Shown: positions 1-11,375 of the stretch, piece by piece | Position numbering within the stretch: the stretch's first letter is position 1 | How the letters are laid out: the number at the start of each line of letters is the position of its first letter | NCBI GenBank assembly: GCA_949752735.1 | Contig: OX457053.1 | Location: 5,366,281-5,430,280 of the forward strand | DNA: 64,000 nucleotides | Reading direction: 5' to 3' | Source of the DNA: Lumbricus terrestris | Lineage: Eukaryota; Annelida; Clitellata; Crassiclitellata; Lumbricidae | Notes under the pieces: model-generated | The model's database searches: none | Seen by the model: the letters and a program-made list of their open reading frames with translations, nothing else | Told to the model about the DNA's origin: nothing | Made by a program: the position numbers and the translations under genes

Positions 1-1076
1 TCTTCGAAAGCAGCCAAAGGTACGTCGAAAACATTGTTCTATCTTTCTATTCTAGCCTCAACTTATGTGTGGCCAGCCCTCTTCCTCACCACCTGATCTT
101 TCCACTGACACTGACTAGCGGACGCAGGTGGAGCAGAAATCGCAAAGCAAATTTCTTTCCTGATCGGGACTTGAAACCTATGAACCCTATGGTTGACTGT
201 CCATCAAGCTTGCAATCAGGGATGTAGCCAGCATCGGACTTGGGGTCTTAAGCCCCCACCCCCAATGAATCTGAAACCCCCAAATATGCTTCAGCCTCTC
301 AGGGCCGCTACAGACTCATGCTACTGCTCTTGAAATTCACAATCCCCCCCCAAAACTAGAAGTCGTAGTTATGTCAATGCTTGACAGTAAACTATTGCAC
401 ATCATCCCAAGCATACTTAAATCATTAATATTGCATCAATCAGTGACACCCAAAACCCAAACAGTTTTGTCAACAATCTCAATGTGGGTCGTCAATTGAC
501 AGTCCAGTTGAGCTATTAAGGATGCTTTCTTAAATGTCGGTTATTGTATTGTATTGAAGCATTTATAAAGCGCCTCTACTAGGATAAACCGTTCAGAGGC
601 ACTCCCATTGCGCAAGGCCACGAGAAAAGAAATAGGTTTTGAGAAAAGAAAATGAGGAGGGATTACCAGTCAGAAGTTGAGATCGAGTAGGAGACAGCTT
701 ATTCCAAAGAGAGGGACCAATTGATGTGAAGAATCGACACTGAGCCACAGCCGTTCTATTATGAGGAACTGAAAGAACTAGAAGATCAAATCTATGTGAA
801 GAACGAATTGGACGATGTGAGGATGCTGAAAGAGACCGGTGAATTTCATACGCTAGATATTTTGGGGTTGTATGCAGTGATCTGTTCTTTCGTTTAGGAA
901 AAGAAAGCACATGAAGTCGTGAAGGCTGAGGACAAGGAGACCGTGCGTAGAGAGTACGAATACCAGAAACTGGAGAAGCTGTTGGCGATGGTGCGCCAAC
1001 CGGATTCAAAGGAAAAGAACGCCGCTGTCCCCGCCTCCGCCAAGGTCACCTCTAAAGATGCGAAGAAGGCCGACTG
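1..1076 (+). CDS. 3' end (last two exons) of an unrecognised lysine-rich protein gene
   Basis: The window opens inside an exon that ends at base 19, followed by a good donor (gtacgt). The last exon runs 897-1076. It follows a pyrimidine-rich acceptor (ttctttcgtttag) and stays open to a TGA at 1074-1076. The reading frame joins across the intron in phase 0. The last exon encodes a charged, probably helical segment including RREYEYQKLEKLLAMVRQ, then a Lys/Ala-rich end (SKDAKKAD, stop). I do not recognise the family. The charged helix plus basic tail would suit a small structural or chaperone-like protein, but that is only a guess. The intron (20-896) contains a minus-strand LINE fragment that ends close to the acceptor. 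The first exon piece is only 19 nt, so its frame is inferred. Confidence 0.6.
541..880 (-). mobile_element. 5'-truncated CR1/L2-like LINE, 3' end of ORF2
   Basis: The minus strand encodes a LINE ORF2 C-terminus with the same block order as the longer copy at 16117-17492 (SSHRPIRSSHRFDLLV, then IGPSLWNKLSP, then FFSRGLAQWE). It is followed by the shared 3' tail (gcgcctctactaggataaacc) and an ATTGT microsatellite at 541-556. The 5' break falls near 880, just before the acceptor of the last exon of the first gene. Confidence 0.8.
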
Positions 1077-1159
1077 ATTTTAGACTGCATTGTTTGCGAA
1101 ATACTGCAATGTTCCTTTCTAGTCACAGTTCAATGTTGTTGTGATGTTGCAAAATTACG

Positions 1160-1165
1160 ATTAAA
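1160..1165 (+). terminator. Probable poly(A) signal ATTAAA
   Basis: ATTAAA lies 84 bases after the stop codon of the preceding gene fragment. It is the commonest variant of AATAAA and sits at a plausible 3' UTR distance. The cleavage site cannot be seen directly. Confidence 0.4.
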
Positions 1166-1284
1166 CATGAATGTTACTGGCAGTTGATTCATTATAAATT
1201 ATTTTTTATTATTGAGACTAATTTGCTCTGAGAAAGATTTGCATTTATTACCTGTATGTCGTCTTACCCTTGTCATTGTAATCG

Positions 1285-1455
1285 TACATTTATATAGCAC
1301 CACTTCAAGAGAACTCCTCAGAGGCGCTCCTGACCTGACACCAAACAGAGAAGGTTTTCAAACGCTTGCAGAAAAGGGGCAAAGAAAGACAAAGAAGTTC
1401 ATTACGGAGACTAGTAGGTAACTTATTCCAGAAAGACGGACCGACTATAGCAAAG
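1285..1455 (-). mobile_element. LINE 3'-end fragment
   Basis: Minus-strand LINE tail: atttatatagcaccacttcaag followed by cctcagaggcgctcc, then degenerate ORF2 end sequence (an attccagaaagacgg block equals the SLWN-coding block of other copies). No intact frame. The rest of 1166-2300 shows no gene. Confidence 0.5.
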
Positions 1456-2309
1456 CTTCTGTACAGTGCAGCACTGTGGAATATCGAGCCATAGGGACAA
1501 CCTTGTGATGGTATTGTATTAGTAGCGAATGTTCAAATTCTAGATACGACCCATCAGAACCATTCAACCATCTAACTACCTGTTTTGACTGAGCACCTGT
1601 GAATTGTTGACTTGTTACGACTTTGCTTCAAGTGAGTCACTTGAAGCAATAATAAAATTATTAACATTATTTCATTTCAGGGGTGTTCAAACACCAAAAC
1701 ACCCTCTAGCTACGGCCTTGTTTATTACCACTCCTAATTGTTACTGCAATCTGTGAGATTTCTACAGTAGGCCTACTCCGTTGAAGGCTAGGATCAGAGT
1801 ATAAATAATCTATACTGTGCTATGATACACTTTGGTAACTGTGTTACGGCTTTATTGAACGAATATTTCTGACGAAATAATAAATAGTATGGGAATTCCC
1901 AATGGAAATTCCGTAATCGCATTTTCATATTGGATGATCGGTGATGCCAAAGCTAGGTTTCTCCACTAGATCTGGGTTTTTGGCCTTCGTCTCGGTTTCC
2001 CGGTGTTTTGGGGCAATATCTAGGTTTATTTGGCGAGTTGATATTTCCAACACATGAATATTCTGTGAAAAAATTTCACAGAATATTCACTGAAATTCAA
2101 TGTAAATGGTTGTAATACATACTTTTTTCCACTAATTTTAATTTTAAACTCCACAATCAAGATCCCGCGTTGTCAATTCACAAATAATAAAATATTAAAA
2201 TTTATAACCTGAAGAATATAGCTCTTCACAGAAATAAACCATCTTGATATCTCAAAATAGGTCAGGTCACTCGACCCTCACTTCTTGTTAAGCCATTTTG
2301 ACATCTATT

Positions 2310-2400
2310 ATTTATTTATTTATTTCAGAAATTTATATAGCGCCTCTTGAATGTAGGCTAGTCAGAAACGCTCCCGGCCCAACCACGGCTAAATAAAAAG
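2310..2400 (-). mobile_element. LINE/SINE 3' tail
   Basis: TTTA microsatellite followed by the shared tail in reverse (aatttatatagcgcctcttg, then cgctcccggcccaaccacgg). Same tail as in the LINE and SINE copies of this window. Confidence 0.5.
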
Positions 2401-2405
2401 TTTTT

Positions 2406-3260
2406 GTAATGTAATGTAATGTAATGTAAATCTTCGAGAATTTCTCAGCGCCCACAAAAGCCACGTCAGGGAGACCAGCTTATTCACCGGCGCTATATCA
2501 AATCAAGTCCGCAATAGCCAGAGCTGCCGTTTTCGTTCCGGTGCCAGGTCAAAATCCGGGGAGGTCAAGCCGAGGAGACAGCGTGGTGCTACGGTGGTTG
2601 TCGGTGATGGTGGTGGTTGGGTGATGGAACCTGATTGGAATCGGGATAGGATAGGTTGAAGAGTTCGGTTTTCAGTCGTGAATGGAATGCAGCAGAGGAG
2701 AGTGCAAGCGGAGGAGAGGTTGAATTATTATCTGGAGGTGAGACTGCAGGAGAGATAGGAGGGTGAGCGAACATGCGGAGGTATGTTGGGAGTCCGTTCC
2801 AAAGAGCTGGTGCAGCATAGACTAAGGAGCGGTCGCAGAATTTCAGAGAGGATGATACTGGAGGCCGAGAGAGAGAAAGATATGATGATGAGCGCGTAGA
2901 CCTGTGCGGTTGGATGGTGATTAGTTGACGAATGTAGGAGGGCTGAGAGGTTTGAAGAGCGTTGTAGGTTAGAGAAACAATTTTGTAATGGATGCGCTGA
3001 GAAACTTTTAGCCAATGAAGAGACTTGAGAACAGGGGTTATGTGGTGATGTTTGGGCGTCTTAGTGACTGCGCGGGCAAGAGCATTCTGGATAGTTTGGA
3101 GGCGTTTAATTTGAAGAGAATCTATTTCATGGAAGAGCGAATTGCAGTAGTCGAGTTTGGAATGAACTATTGAGGTGGCTATTGTGCAGGCGGTCTTGTA
3201 ATTTAGAATTGGACGCAATCGACGGAGGTCGCGGATGTGCATATAGCAGGTGCGGGATAG
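2406..3260 (-). mobile_element. Non-LTR retrotransposon fragment (second LINE family)
   Basis: A minus-strand frame at 2589-3242 (217 codons) encodes the ORF2 C-terminal region. Characteristic pieces are SIVHSKLDYCNSLF, IKRLQTIQNALARAV, LKSLHWLKVSQRIHYKI and YAAPALWNGLP. The block order is that of CR1/L2-type LINEs, but the sequence differs clearly from the 16.1-kb copy, so it is another family. An ATGTA pentanucleotide repeat at 2406-2430 looks like its 3' tail. The copy is 5' truncated; the reverse-transcriptase catalytic core is missing. Confidence 0.8.
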
Positions 3261-4021
3261 CTAAGTGATGTGGTCAGAAAAAGTAAGGTTTTTAGGTTCT
3301 TAAGCCACATATGCATGTGCTGGTAGGCAGGACCCGCTGCGCATGCGCACACGATTGTATCGATTAAGCTTATTGTCAGTATGGATGTCGAGTATCTGAC
3401 AACTTTAACAATTGATATGTTTAAAGCTGTAATTACATTTTATTCGACTCTATTGACGAACATTTTGTTAACCCTCATACGAACAAGCGAAAACCCAACT
3501 TAATTTGAGGAAAGGGGTCTAAAACAGCTGATATGAATGTCTGTGTTTTTCTGGGGTTTTCCGAAGGAAATCTGGGTTTATTTCTGAAACCTCAGTGGCA
3601 ACACTGTGGGCGATAATAGGAACCTCGGAGGTAGTCAAGATAACGAATAATTTGTGTTTGCGAAGTAAAAATTGCTTGTGCAGATTTAAAACATCATATT
3701 TAATGTTGGAAACAAAACTGGAAGTAAGCGAATATATTTTTAAGAGTGAAACGGAATGATATTTTACTGTAACTTACTTTAATAATTATTATCACTTCTA
3801 TATGTAATAGTTGGGACTATCGAATAGGTTATACTGTATTATTTCCCTATGTCCCAGTGTGCAGAACTTGCAAATGGAATAATAAAGGCTATACTCGATA
3901 ACCTACTCGATTACTTACTTATGTCTTGTGCGTCGAGTCACCGTCATTGGTCATCTGATACATGGGCGTTTTGATATACCCATGGAGGTTTTAATAAGTA
4001 AAATCTGGGGTGGTTACATTA

Positions 4022-4478
4022 CACATTTTTGCTTGTTTGTATGTGCACTTGTTGTAGCGCCCCCTCAATCTCGCGGCGAAACTATAGTATCCGGGACCGA
4101 TGTTTATAACATTGTCTTAGTATAGTATAGTATATGGAATCTATTGACGACACTAACCCTAACACTAACCCTAACCGACCCTCACGACGCTTAACCTGAC
4201 CCTAACCGACCCTCACGACGCATAACCTGACCCTAACCGAATTGGAAATGTCCAATGTTATACACATCGGTCCCGGATACTATAGTTTCGCCAATCTCGC
4301 TACTCAGAGGCGCTCCCGACTACAGCGCAGACACTGCATCAGAGTTTCATGCTGAAGCACTGAGCAATTGCGAGTGAAGGACTTGCCCAAGGTCTCTACG
4401 CCGCGACTTGAGGTGGATTCGAACCTGCAACCCTTCGGCTGCAAGGCGACGAACATACCCACTACACCACCGCTCCCC
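4022..4478 (-). mobile_element. tRNA-derived SINE, split by a nested inverted-repeat element
   Basis: Reverse-complement copy of the SINE seen at 33.99 kb. The tRNA-like head is at 4430-4478 (box B core ggttcgaatcc on the minus strand), the central domain holds the complement of gacttgcccaagg, and the LINE-like tail lies towards 4022. The element at 4075-4292 is inserted in its tail, as the 8-base duplication AATCTCGC on both sides shows. Confidence 0.75.
4075..4292. mobile_element. 218-bp inverted-repeat transposon carrying a telomere-like minisatellite
   Basis: The ends are inverted repeats of about 28 bases (GGCGAAACTATAGTATCCGG at the left, its complement at the right). The element is flanked by a perfect 8-bp target duplication AATCTCGC (4067-4074 and 4293-4300), as for hAT-type insertion. 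The middle holds tandem 31-bp units built from CCCTAACCGACCCTCACGAC plus a CGC-TTAACCTGA remainder. There is no coding frame. Confidence 0.8.
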
Positions 4479-4802
4479 GTAAATTCACGGCGCTAAATGC
4501 ACGTTTGCCATTAATTTTTTTTCAAGTTGATTGCCAAGTGCTCTCTACGCTCGATTGATAGTTTAAAATTACACCGAAATTAGAAAGTTCAGGCTTGCGA
4601 TAAAAAATTCAGATTTATCATATATGCTCATGATGATATATTGCTTTGTATTCGGATAGTCATTTAGTGCCTCTAGCAGTAGTAACTATTTAAAGTCACT
4701 CCCACATTGAAGTCACTCCCACACCAAAGGATAAATCAGTCAAGCAATTTGTGCAGTTGGGAGAATGTGAAGGAATGCACAATGTCGTAGTTAACATGTC
4801 TA

Positions 4803-4935
4803 GGCATTATTTCAGTATTGGGGACGATGAGTGTCGGTGAGGTTCAGGTTGCGCATCGTGAGGCATCATGAGGGTTGGTTATAGTTAGTGTTTGTCATTG
4901 AATACTGTCCAAAGATACTGCATAATGCTTTGATC
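4803..4935. mobile_element. Degenerate copy of the telomere-motif inverted-repeat element
   Basis: Left end aggcattatttcagtattgg and right end gatactgcataatgcttt are inverted-repeat related. The interior is a decayed GTCGGTGAGGTTCAGGTT type sequence matching the minisatellite of the 4075 and 63612 copies. No clear target duplication. The rest of 4480-5600 shows no gene. Confidence 0.5.
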
Positions 4936-5639
4936 CCTAACACTGCAATTACGCCCCAAGTTTACTGCAATTTTTTAAGCATCCTAACAAATATCTAAAT
5001 GGTAACTACTAACTTTCAAGTAGTCAGACTGTGTATATAGCAGTGGGACAGGTGTGGCCGAATCTCTTAAACTTGAATCACTGAAACGAATATCTACCAG
5101 ATTCCCGAAATCGATTTTAGATTTTGCATCACAATCAGCCTAATGATTTTTGGATTCTAAACTGTGTTATCAACAACACTAACAGGACTAACGCTGACAT
5201 TATCAGGCTCAATATGCTAATATAGGATTTTATCATCTCATGTGGATTGCATGGACTCTGATTACATGATTGTTTTGAGATCCACACTTGTGGCTGGTTT
5301 GCTTTACTCATCATCTTTATGGTTTGGAATCTGTTGGTGCTGGTGGTCGAAGAAGGCTACGAGCTGTATTAAACTGACTTTGTCGGACGGGATATGTACC
5401 TGAGGAAACCCCATCTTTTGAGCAGATGTGCTCAGGGGCTGACAAAGCACTATTTGCTTTGATGATGCTCAACCCTGAACAAGTATTGTTCTAATACTTG
5501 CCCTCAATAAAGCAGTCAGAGTGCACTCTCTTTGACCAAAGGCAAATGATAGAGTAGGCTGACGATTGAATGTGACGAACCTTTTTTTTTTATTCGAATG
5601 CTATGATCTGATTATTCTTGTCTTTGAATGTACCGTACA

Positions 5640-6025
5640 TTGGCTCCATTTCTCACAGAGGGTCACTTGCCGGATATCTTCTTTGGTTTGGCACTGTCTC
5701 GCGGGTGTGACCACTGTTTATTTGCAGGAGCTCTGTTGCTCCACCCTGAGCATCCAGCGCCATGGCTCTCTCCGCTCTTCTAAACAGGCTGAGTTTCTTG
5801 TCCCCCGGTCGCGCACTTCTTTTAATTACGCAGCGCTGTGCCTTTTCTGTCACTGACCCTGTGACCTGGGATGGACTCCCTGTGGAATTACGTCTAATGC
5901 CTAGAGCCTTTGAGACAACGTTCTACTCTACTCTTAAGACTGTTCTCTTTGGCCTTTTTAGTTCGGGCACGTCTGAGTAGATACTCTTGAAGAGGCGTTA
6001 TATAAATGTCTGAAATGAAATGAAT
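5640..6025 (+). mobile_element. LINE ORF2 C-terminal fragment with tail
   Basis: The plus frame 5762-5980 ends in the typical LINE C-terminus (SVTDPVTWDGLPVELR, then LKTVLFGLF). It is followed by the tail (gaagaggcgttatataaatg) and a GAAAT/GAATG repeat. A frame change separates it from the piece at 5640-5760. Confidence 0.65.
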
Positions 6026-6891
6026 GCAGTGACAAACTTAAATGTGCTTATATGTGTGATGTCGTTTGTAACTCAGAATGCGTTCTGCAACTGAGAATTT
6101 AAGGGAATACTTACTTACCTACTATTATGCCATGTATTCAATTGAAATCTGAATAGTTTTTGAGAGTTCAGTCACTTTCTTTAAAACTGTTTTAGGGAAA
6201 TAGGGTTTTTATGTATTTTGTGTTTTGGGGATACAGGTTGACCCCAGGTTCGGTTGGATGGGTGTCAATCGTAAGCTCCAATTTTCTAAAGTGCTGGTTT
6301 AAAGCTAACACAAGTCACCATAGATGCCAAACATGGTGACTTTTGTATGTATCCTGTTGTTTATATGGCACTTTTAATCACTATGGTATAGCATATACAT
6401 GTATATCTTTGTATATTCAAAAAATCATGTTGTCACACCGCAACATGCTACACATCATGTAAGAAGTTGACCAGAGAATGAAAACAAATAAGAAGACAAG
6501 GCAATTGCAAAATGTAAAATGTAGGATTAGCATGATGATAAGGCAGCCGATAACGCAAGTGAGGGTGTGAGGACAACCGCTGAAAAAAATGCCACCAGGA
6601 TGTATGTCTGTTTGTCAATTGATAATAGTTCTATGACTCGATTGTGGGCTAGGATAATATTGATGCTGCTCCGAGCAGATAGGTGTCAGTTGTTACATTC
6701 GTAAATTTGAGTGATTTGTATGCATTTCATTATTGCATGTATTTTTAAGCAATTAAGACACCCAAAGTTTTTTGATCATTTTTTTATTGAATAATTTATT
6801 TACTTTCATTGCTCATTTGCCAATCCCTATGTGATGAAGTGTTGAGATCGTCCATTTCTCTACAAACTATGCTTAATTTCTTTACTTTTTT

Positions 6892-7121
6892 GTGGGACGC
6901 GGTGGTGTAGTGGTGGCGTCGTTGCCGTGAAGCCGGAAGGTTCGAGGTTCCAATCCACCTCACGTCGCCATGTAGGGACCTTGGGCAAGTCCTTCACTCG
7001 CAATTGCTCAGCGCTTCGGCGTGAAACTCTGCTGCAGTGTCCGCTCTGCAGTCGGCAGCGCCTCTGAGTAGGGAGAGCTTGAAGGGGCGCTATAACAAGT
7101 GCACTTACAAACAAACAAACT
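6892..7121 (+). mobile_element. tRNA-derived SINE with LINE-like 3' tail
   Basis: The head carries a pol III box A (TGGTGTAGTGG) and a box B-like stretch (GGTTCGAGGTTCCAATCC). The central domain contains GACCTTGGGCAAGTCCTTCA, resembling the CORE/V-type domains of other SINEs. The tail (gcgcctctgagtag, then gaaggggcgctataac) ends in CAAA repeats. Close copies lie at 33992-34215 and 52282-52492, and in reverse at 4022-4478. Confidence 0.85.
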
Positions 7122-7313
7122 TCACTTTTCCTGCCAGATAGGTATCTAAACATATAAGCCAAACCAAACTGTTAGATATGTACTTGTATGCATAATTAAT
7201 TTTGATTATATATTATGTGGAATTCACGTAAATAAACAAATGAGTTTGACAGCACGTCATATTACGATGATGCCGGCAAATTGAAATAACCTTTTTCCTT
7301 TCAGAAAACTTGG

Positions 7314-10300
7314 ATGTCCGGAATGTTTTGGGTCGTTTTTCTAACAGCTTATCTGGCCCAGCAGTCAGTTTCAGCACCGCCATGTAACTCGCCCACAGTT
7401 TGGCACACGGATGGCACAGACAGTCGATGCTGTCGGGCGTTTGACTGCGCTCCGGGTAAATTATCTGTCCTAGTGTAATAATTTTTATTGATTTATTTAT
7501 TAGTAGCATTTATGTAGCAACACTGCAGGACTATTTTCTCAGAAATGCTCCTGACCCAGCATGAAGGATTTTTGTTTTGATGTATTACAAATCCTTATAC
7601 TACACACTGTGGTTGTCAGAATGTGGTTCTCAAAAGTAATTTACCATTCGAAACAAATTAATATGATGTATTAATGATTGATTTATTTGTGGTAATGATA
7701 CTTTATGATTTTTACATCGCTAGTGTACTGTGACTGAATGCCCAGTTTCAGCTTTGGTTCATATGTTGTTGGCATTTTTAATGTATCTCTGCTATCCTGT
7801 AGCATAATAAATTATTTTTCCGAAAACAGGTGATGCCGAAAATAGATGATTACGTCACCATCATCAGGCTCTCAGATGCATACATCTTCTCTCAAATGTA
7901 TTTATTCTCAGTCTTAGCAGCTCTGAATAATGACAGTTTCAGAATTGGTGAGAAGGTTAGATCATGCCCATTATATAATACAGTAGTCCATCAGATTAAA
8001 GGCCTTTACTAGTGTGTCATAGGCAACTCGAGTTGAACATTCAGCATATGGGCTGTATGCTGAAAATGGAAGTGCCAGGTGTAAAGGTCATGGGAGATTA
8101 CTGGCTGCCCACGTGTTTACAGTTATAGAAAAAGTGAAGTAGTTGACATCGGGTCTTTTGAAATTGGTGTTGTGAGTAATGAAATGCTGATCTTCACATT
8201 TTATAGTAACAGCTCTATACAATTTATTTATGTGGCGTATTTAATGTTATTTACAGGCTCTCAGCCAAACATCTGTATCACTGAATTTACTGTGGCAACT
8301 TGCGCCCCATGTCCTGATGAAAGGTTCAATGACATAATTCTGTCATCAGCTCCACCAACTGGGAAAATGGAGTCGTGTAAGGTGTTCACCAGATGCGACC
8401 CAAAATGTAAGTACAAATCTTTTGTTGATATCGTCTTATTGCCGATTTATGTAAGGACCTTTTCGAGAGTGACTCATCCGAAGAGGTTACAACCTGACAC
8501 TGGAACCATGACATCAAACAGACTGGTTTTTCAGAAATAGAGGTCACTTTAATAGTGAGTTTAGCTATATTCTTATTTGACTGGCATTTATGGGCGAAAA
8601 TCAGTTGGCTGTATGCGATATTTCTTAAAAAGATCCACGTAATTACCGTATAGGATTTACTGAGCAGAACTCTGTTGAGAGTTAAACGATAATCGGAAAT
8701 CTGATTATTGGTTTCGAAAACGATTATCGGTTTTACTGTTTAGAAACCGATAATCAAATTCATTTTTAAAAATCATTGTTTTGAAAATTATGTGAGGCGA
8801 TTCATGTGTTTGTGCTGACTATATGCTTAGCGGTTGCCGTGAAAATAAACTTATTGCAAGAAGTAAATGGTGTGACTCTGCATTACCCACGTCCCGTTAT
8901 ACATAAGAGGTGGTTGACCCAAGGTACTATAGATATGAATGTGCAACTGTTCGAAAGCAGCATTGTCACACATTTCATCATATTTTAGCATTGTGTGAAG
9001 GTGAAATAAGCTAATTAATTAAAAGACAATGCGGTAATTGGTTTAAAATTAAAGTTCTAAAACGAAAAATGGTTTTCCCTAACAAAGCAAAAAAGATTTA
9101 AACCCTAGTTGAAAGACATATTCCAGACTTTTAATTGAGCAGTTGACACATAAAGCAAAAATGATGACAGTAAGAAATTTCTTTCCATTCATTTTGCTGT
9201 TTTGATGTCAAACTTGTTTTTAAATACAAAATTTTCTTAACAATACTCCATGATATCATTTTGCTGAACATTGTGACCCTGTGACTTTGAAGTCAGTGTT
9301 GTCAATGGCTGTAATTAATTTTGCTGACATCGTTTGTGATCGTTCTCACAGTTTGCGCATGTGATAGTCTGTCTTGTATATTTTGTCCTTTGTTTTTCGA
9401 TTGCAAGACCAAAAGGTAGTGAGTGATGGAAACGCAACCCACGATCGGATATGTGAATGCTTGGATGGTGACTTGCTGGGCGCCGATGCAAAGTGCTATT
9501 CACCATGTCCACCTGGAGAATTCTGGGTGAAAGATGAGAGTGAGAACTCTCATAATTTTACGAAACTTGGTGTTTGTTGATTTACAGCGACTTTAGGGAT
9601 AGAAACAGAGTGACCTATTCGATATTTCCACTTCCTGGAGTATAACCACATATTCGGTCTTACTTAGCAGTTTATTGATGCGAGTGTACTAACGACGACT
9701 GGGGAAATGAATGCAGCACATCTTTAAATTGTTAATAAATAGCTTGTCATTCATTCGTGGAATAGCACCTACTGTTTAAAAATTATAATTTGTAAAATAG
9801 TATCCTCTCACCCCTCTTTCTTTCATCAGGTGTGTGTCAACAATGAGGTTTCTACAAGAGTGCTCAGTCTCTTTCTGTCTCTGATAGCGTCCGGTGCCAT
9901 TCTTGTGTATACGGCTTTTCTGCAAGATCCTGTTAAATAGCGTTTTCTATCCATGTCTTGGATTGTCTTTCTCGAATCCGTGATCCCAGGTTCTAAATTG
10001 ATAGTATGCATGCATGTTTTGTGTATGCATGCATGCATGTACGTATTGATGTATCAGGGCATGACTCACACAAACATGCAAGCATCATATGACGTTCAAT
10101 CTGAAAGATCAAAGTAAAACTACTAGAATGTTGTCTTTGTCTTTCAGGTACATGCAACTCTTGCCCCGAGGGAACCTTTAAAGACGCTCCAGGAGGACAG
10201 ATGTGTTCGCGCTGCACCGTGTAAGCTTGGAACCTAATCTGCTGACTTCTGTTGTGCCATTTTGACATAAAAATTACCTATCTTTATTTTTATCATCTAT

Positions 10301-11375
10301 TTCTTCTCTCGGGTTCTCGCAGTGGAAGTGCTACTGAATGGCCATTGCTGTGAGTGTTGAGATTGAAATTACTAATTACCAGGGTTGTACTGGTAAATTT
10401 TGAGGTAAATACATGCTGGCCGGGAGAAAAACCGACTTCTTTGGGGGCCCGAAAATTCTGATGACCCTTTTTTTATTCATCCGACCCAAATCTTCAGGAA
10501 ATGTCCACAATCTTCTATCCGAAAACTCTGATGACCTTTTTTTAGTCATTCGCTCCGAACTCCATGAAAAATGCACCTAAATACCCGCGTATACCCTAGT
10601 TCCCTAGTTTACCACCGTATACTCTGGTTTTCAGGAGGAATTATACAATGCCATTTTTTCCCTGGAAGACTGTTCTTAAGAGGCTTCTTTTTATTTAAAT
10701 TGTAAATGTAGTTGTTAATTGCTTCAATTTCTCATAAAGACTGCCTCGAGTGAACCAACTACTCGCCAGTGCTATATAAAAATATAAAAACAGGTCTTCG
10801 AGAATCGACCTCATTTCGATTAGTCTTGCTTCAGCATCTTTCAGTTGTGTGCTCCAAAACACTTACATAGCATCCAAAAACTGTACTGTTAACTTTAAGA
10901 ATTTCTCAGAATCCAATAATGAGCCCAGAATTTAATTTTTCCTATGTTTAAAATTTAGTAGATTTTAGAAGTGGGTATTTTCAAGCTTCTTTAAAAGAAT
11001 TTTGACTTTTTTTGGACAATTCTTGCCCCTGCAAGTTTATTGTGGCCAACTCAATGGTGTGCCCACAAATCAAGGGCTGCAGTGGTATGACCTGCTTACC
11101 TTTTGGATTTACTATTGCGGATGCTGTTGTAAGTCCACACCGTGTAAAAATCTCTACCAAAATGCAGGCACATCTTTGCATCTCCAATTCGAGGAAGGTA
11201 CTTCCCTATGGTGAAAGACTTTATATCCACCTGACATCATGAAGAAATCATCATACATTGACGATATAAATGGAAGATAATCAAATAATTTATCGGATGT
11301 TGCACGTTGTTTCTTTCAGGTGCAACGCAACTGAAACGGCATGCAGTCCAACAGGCGATGCAGTTTGTGTGCGAG
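7314..11375 (+). CDS. Ectodomain exons 1-5 of the receptor (signal peptide and TNFR cysteine-rich domains)
   Basis: Exon 1 (acceptor tttcag at 7299-7304, ATG 7314) encodes a hydrophobic leader, MSGMFWVVFLTAYLAQQ, then the first cysteines (TDGTDSRCCRAFDCAPG). Exon 2 adds TVATCAPCPDERFND and ESCKVFTRCDP. Exon 3 gives SDGNATHDRICEC, the classic end of a TNFR repeat, then YSPCPPGEFWVKDE. Exon 4 gives TCNSCPEGTFKDAPGG and CSRCTV. Exon 5 gives CNATETACSPTGDAVCV. The Cys spacing and the CPxGxF and T-x-DRxCxC signatures are those of TNFR repeats; I count about three to four repeats, one incomplete. Exon 3 must use the donor at 9540 (gtgaga) rather than the one at 9528 to keep phase. NAT motifs suggest N-glycosylation. 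Confidence 0.85.

Noticed and set aside
4141..4260. A true telomere or chromosome end
   Set aside because: The units are 31-bp composites inside a transposon with target duplications, not pure hexamer arrays.
9528..9533. Donor gtgaaa after EFW in receptor exon 3
   Set aside because: It ends in phase 0 and would put exon 4 in the wrong frame; the donor at 9540 keeps the frame.
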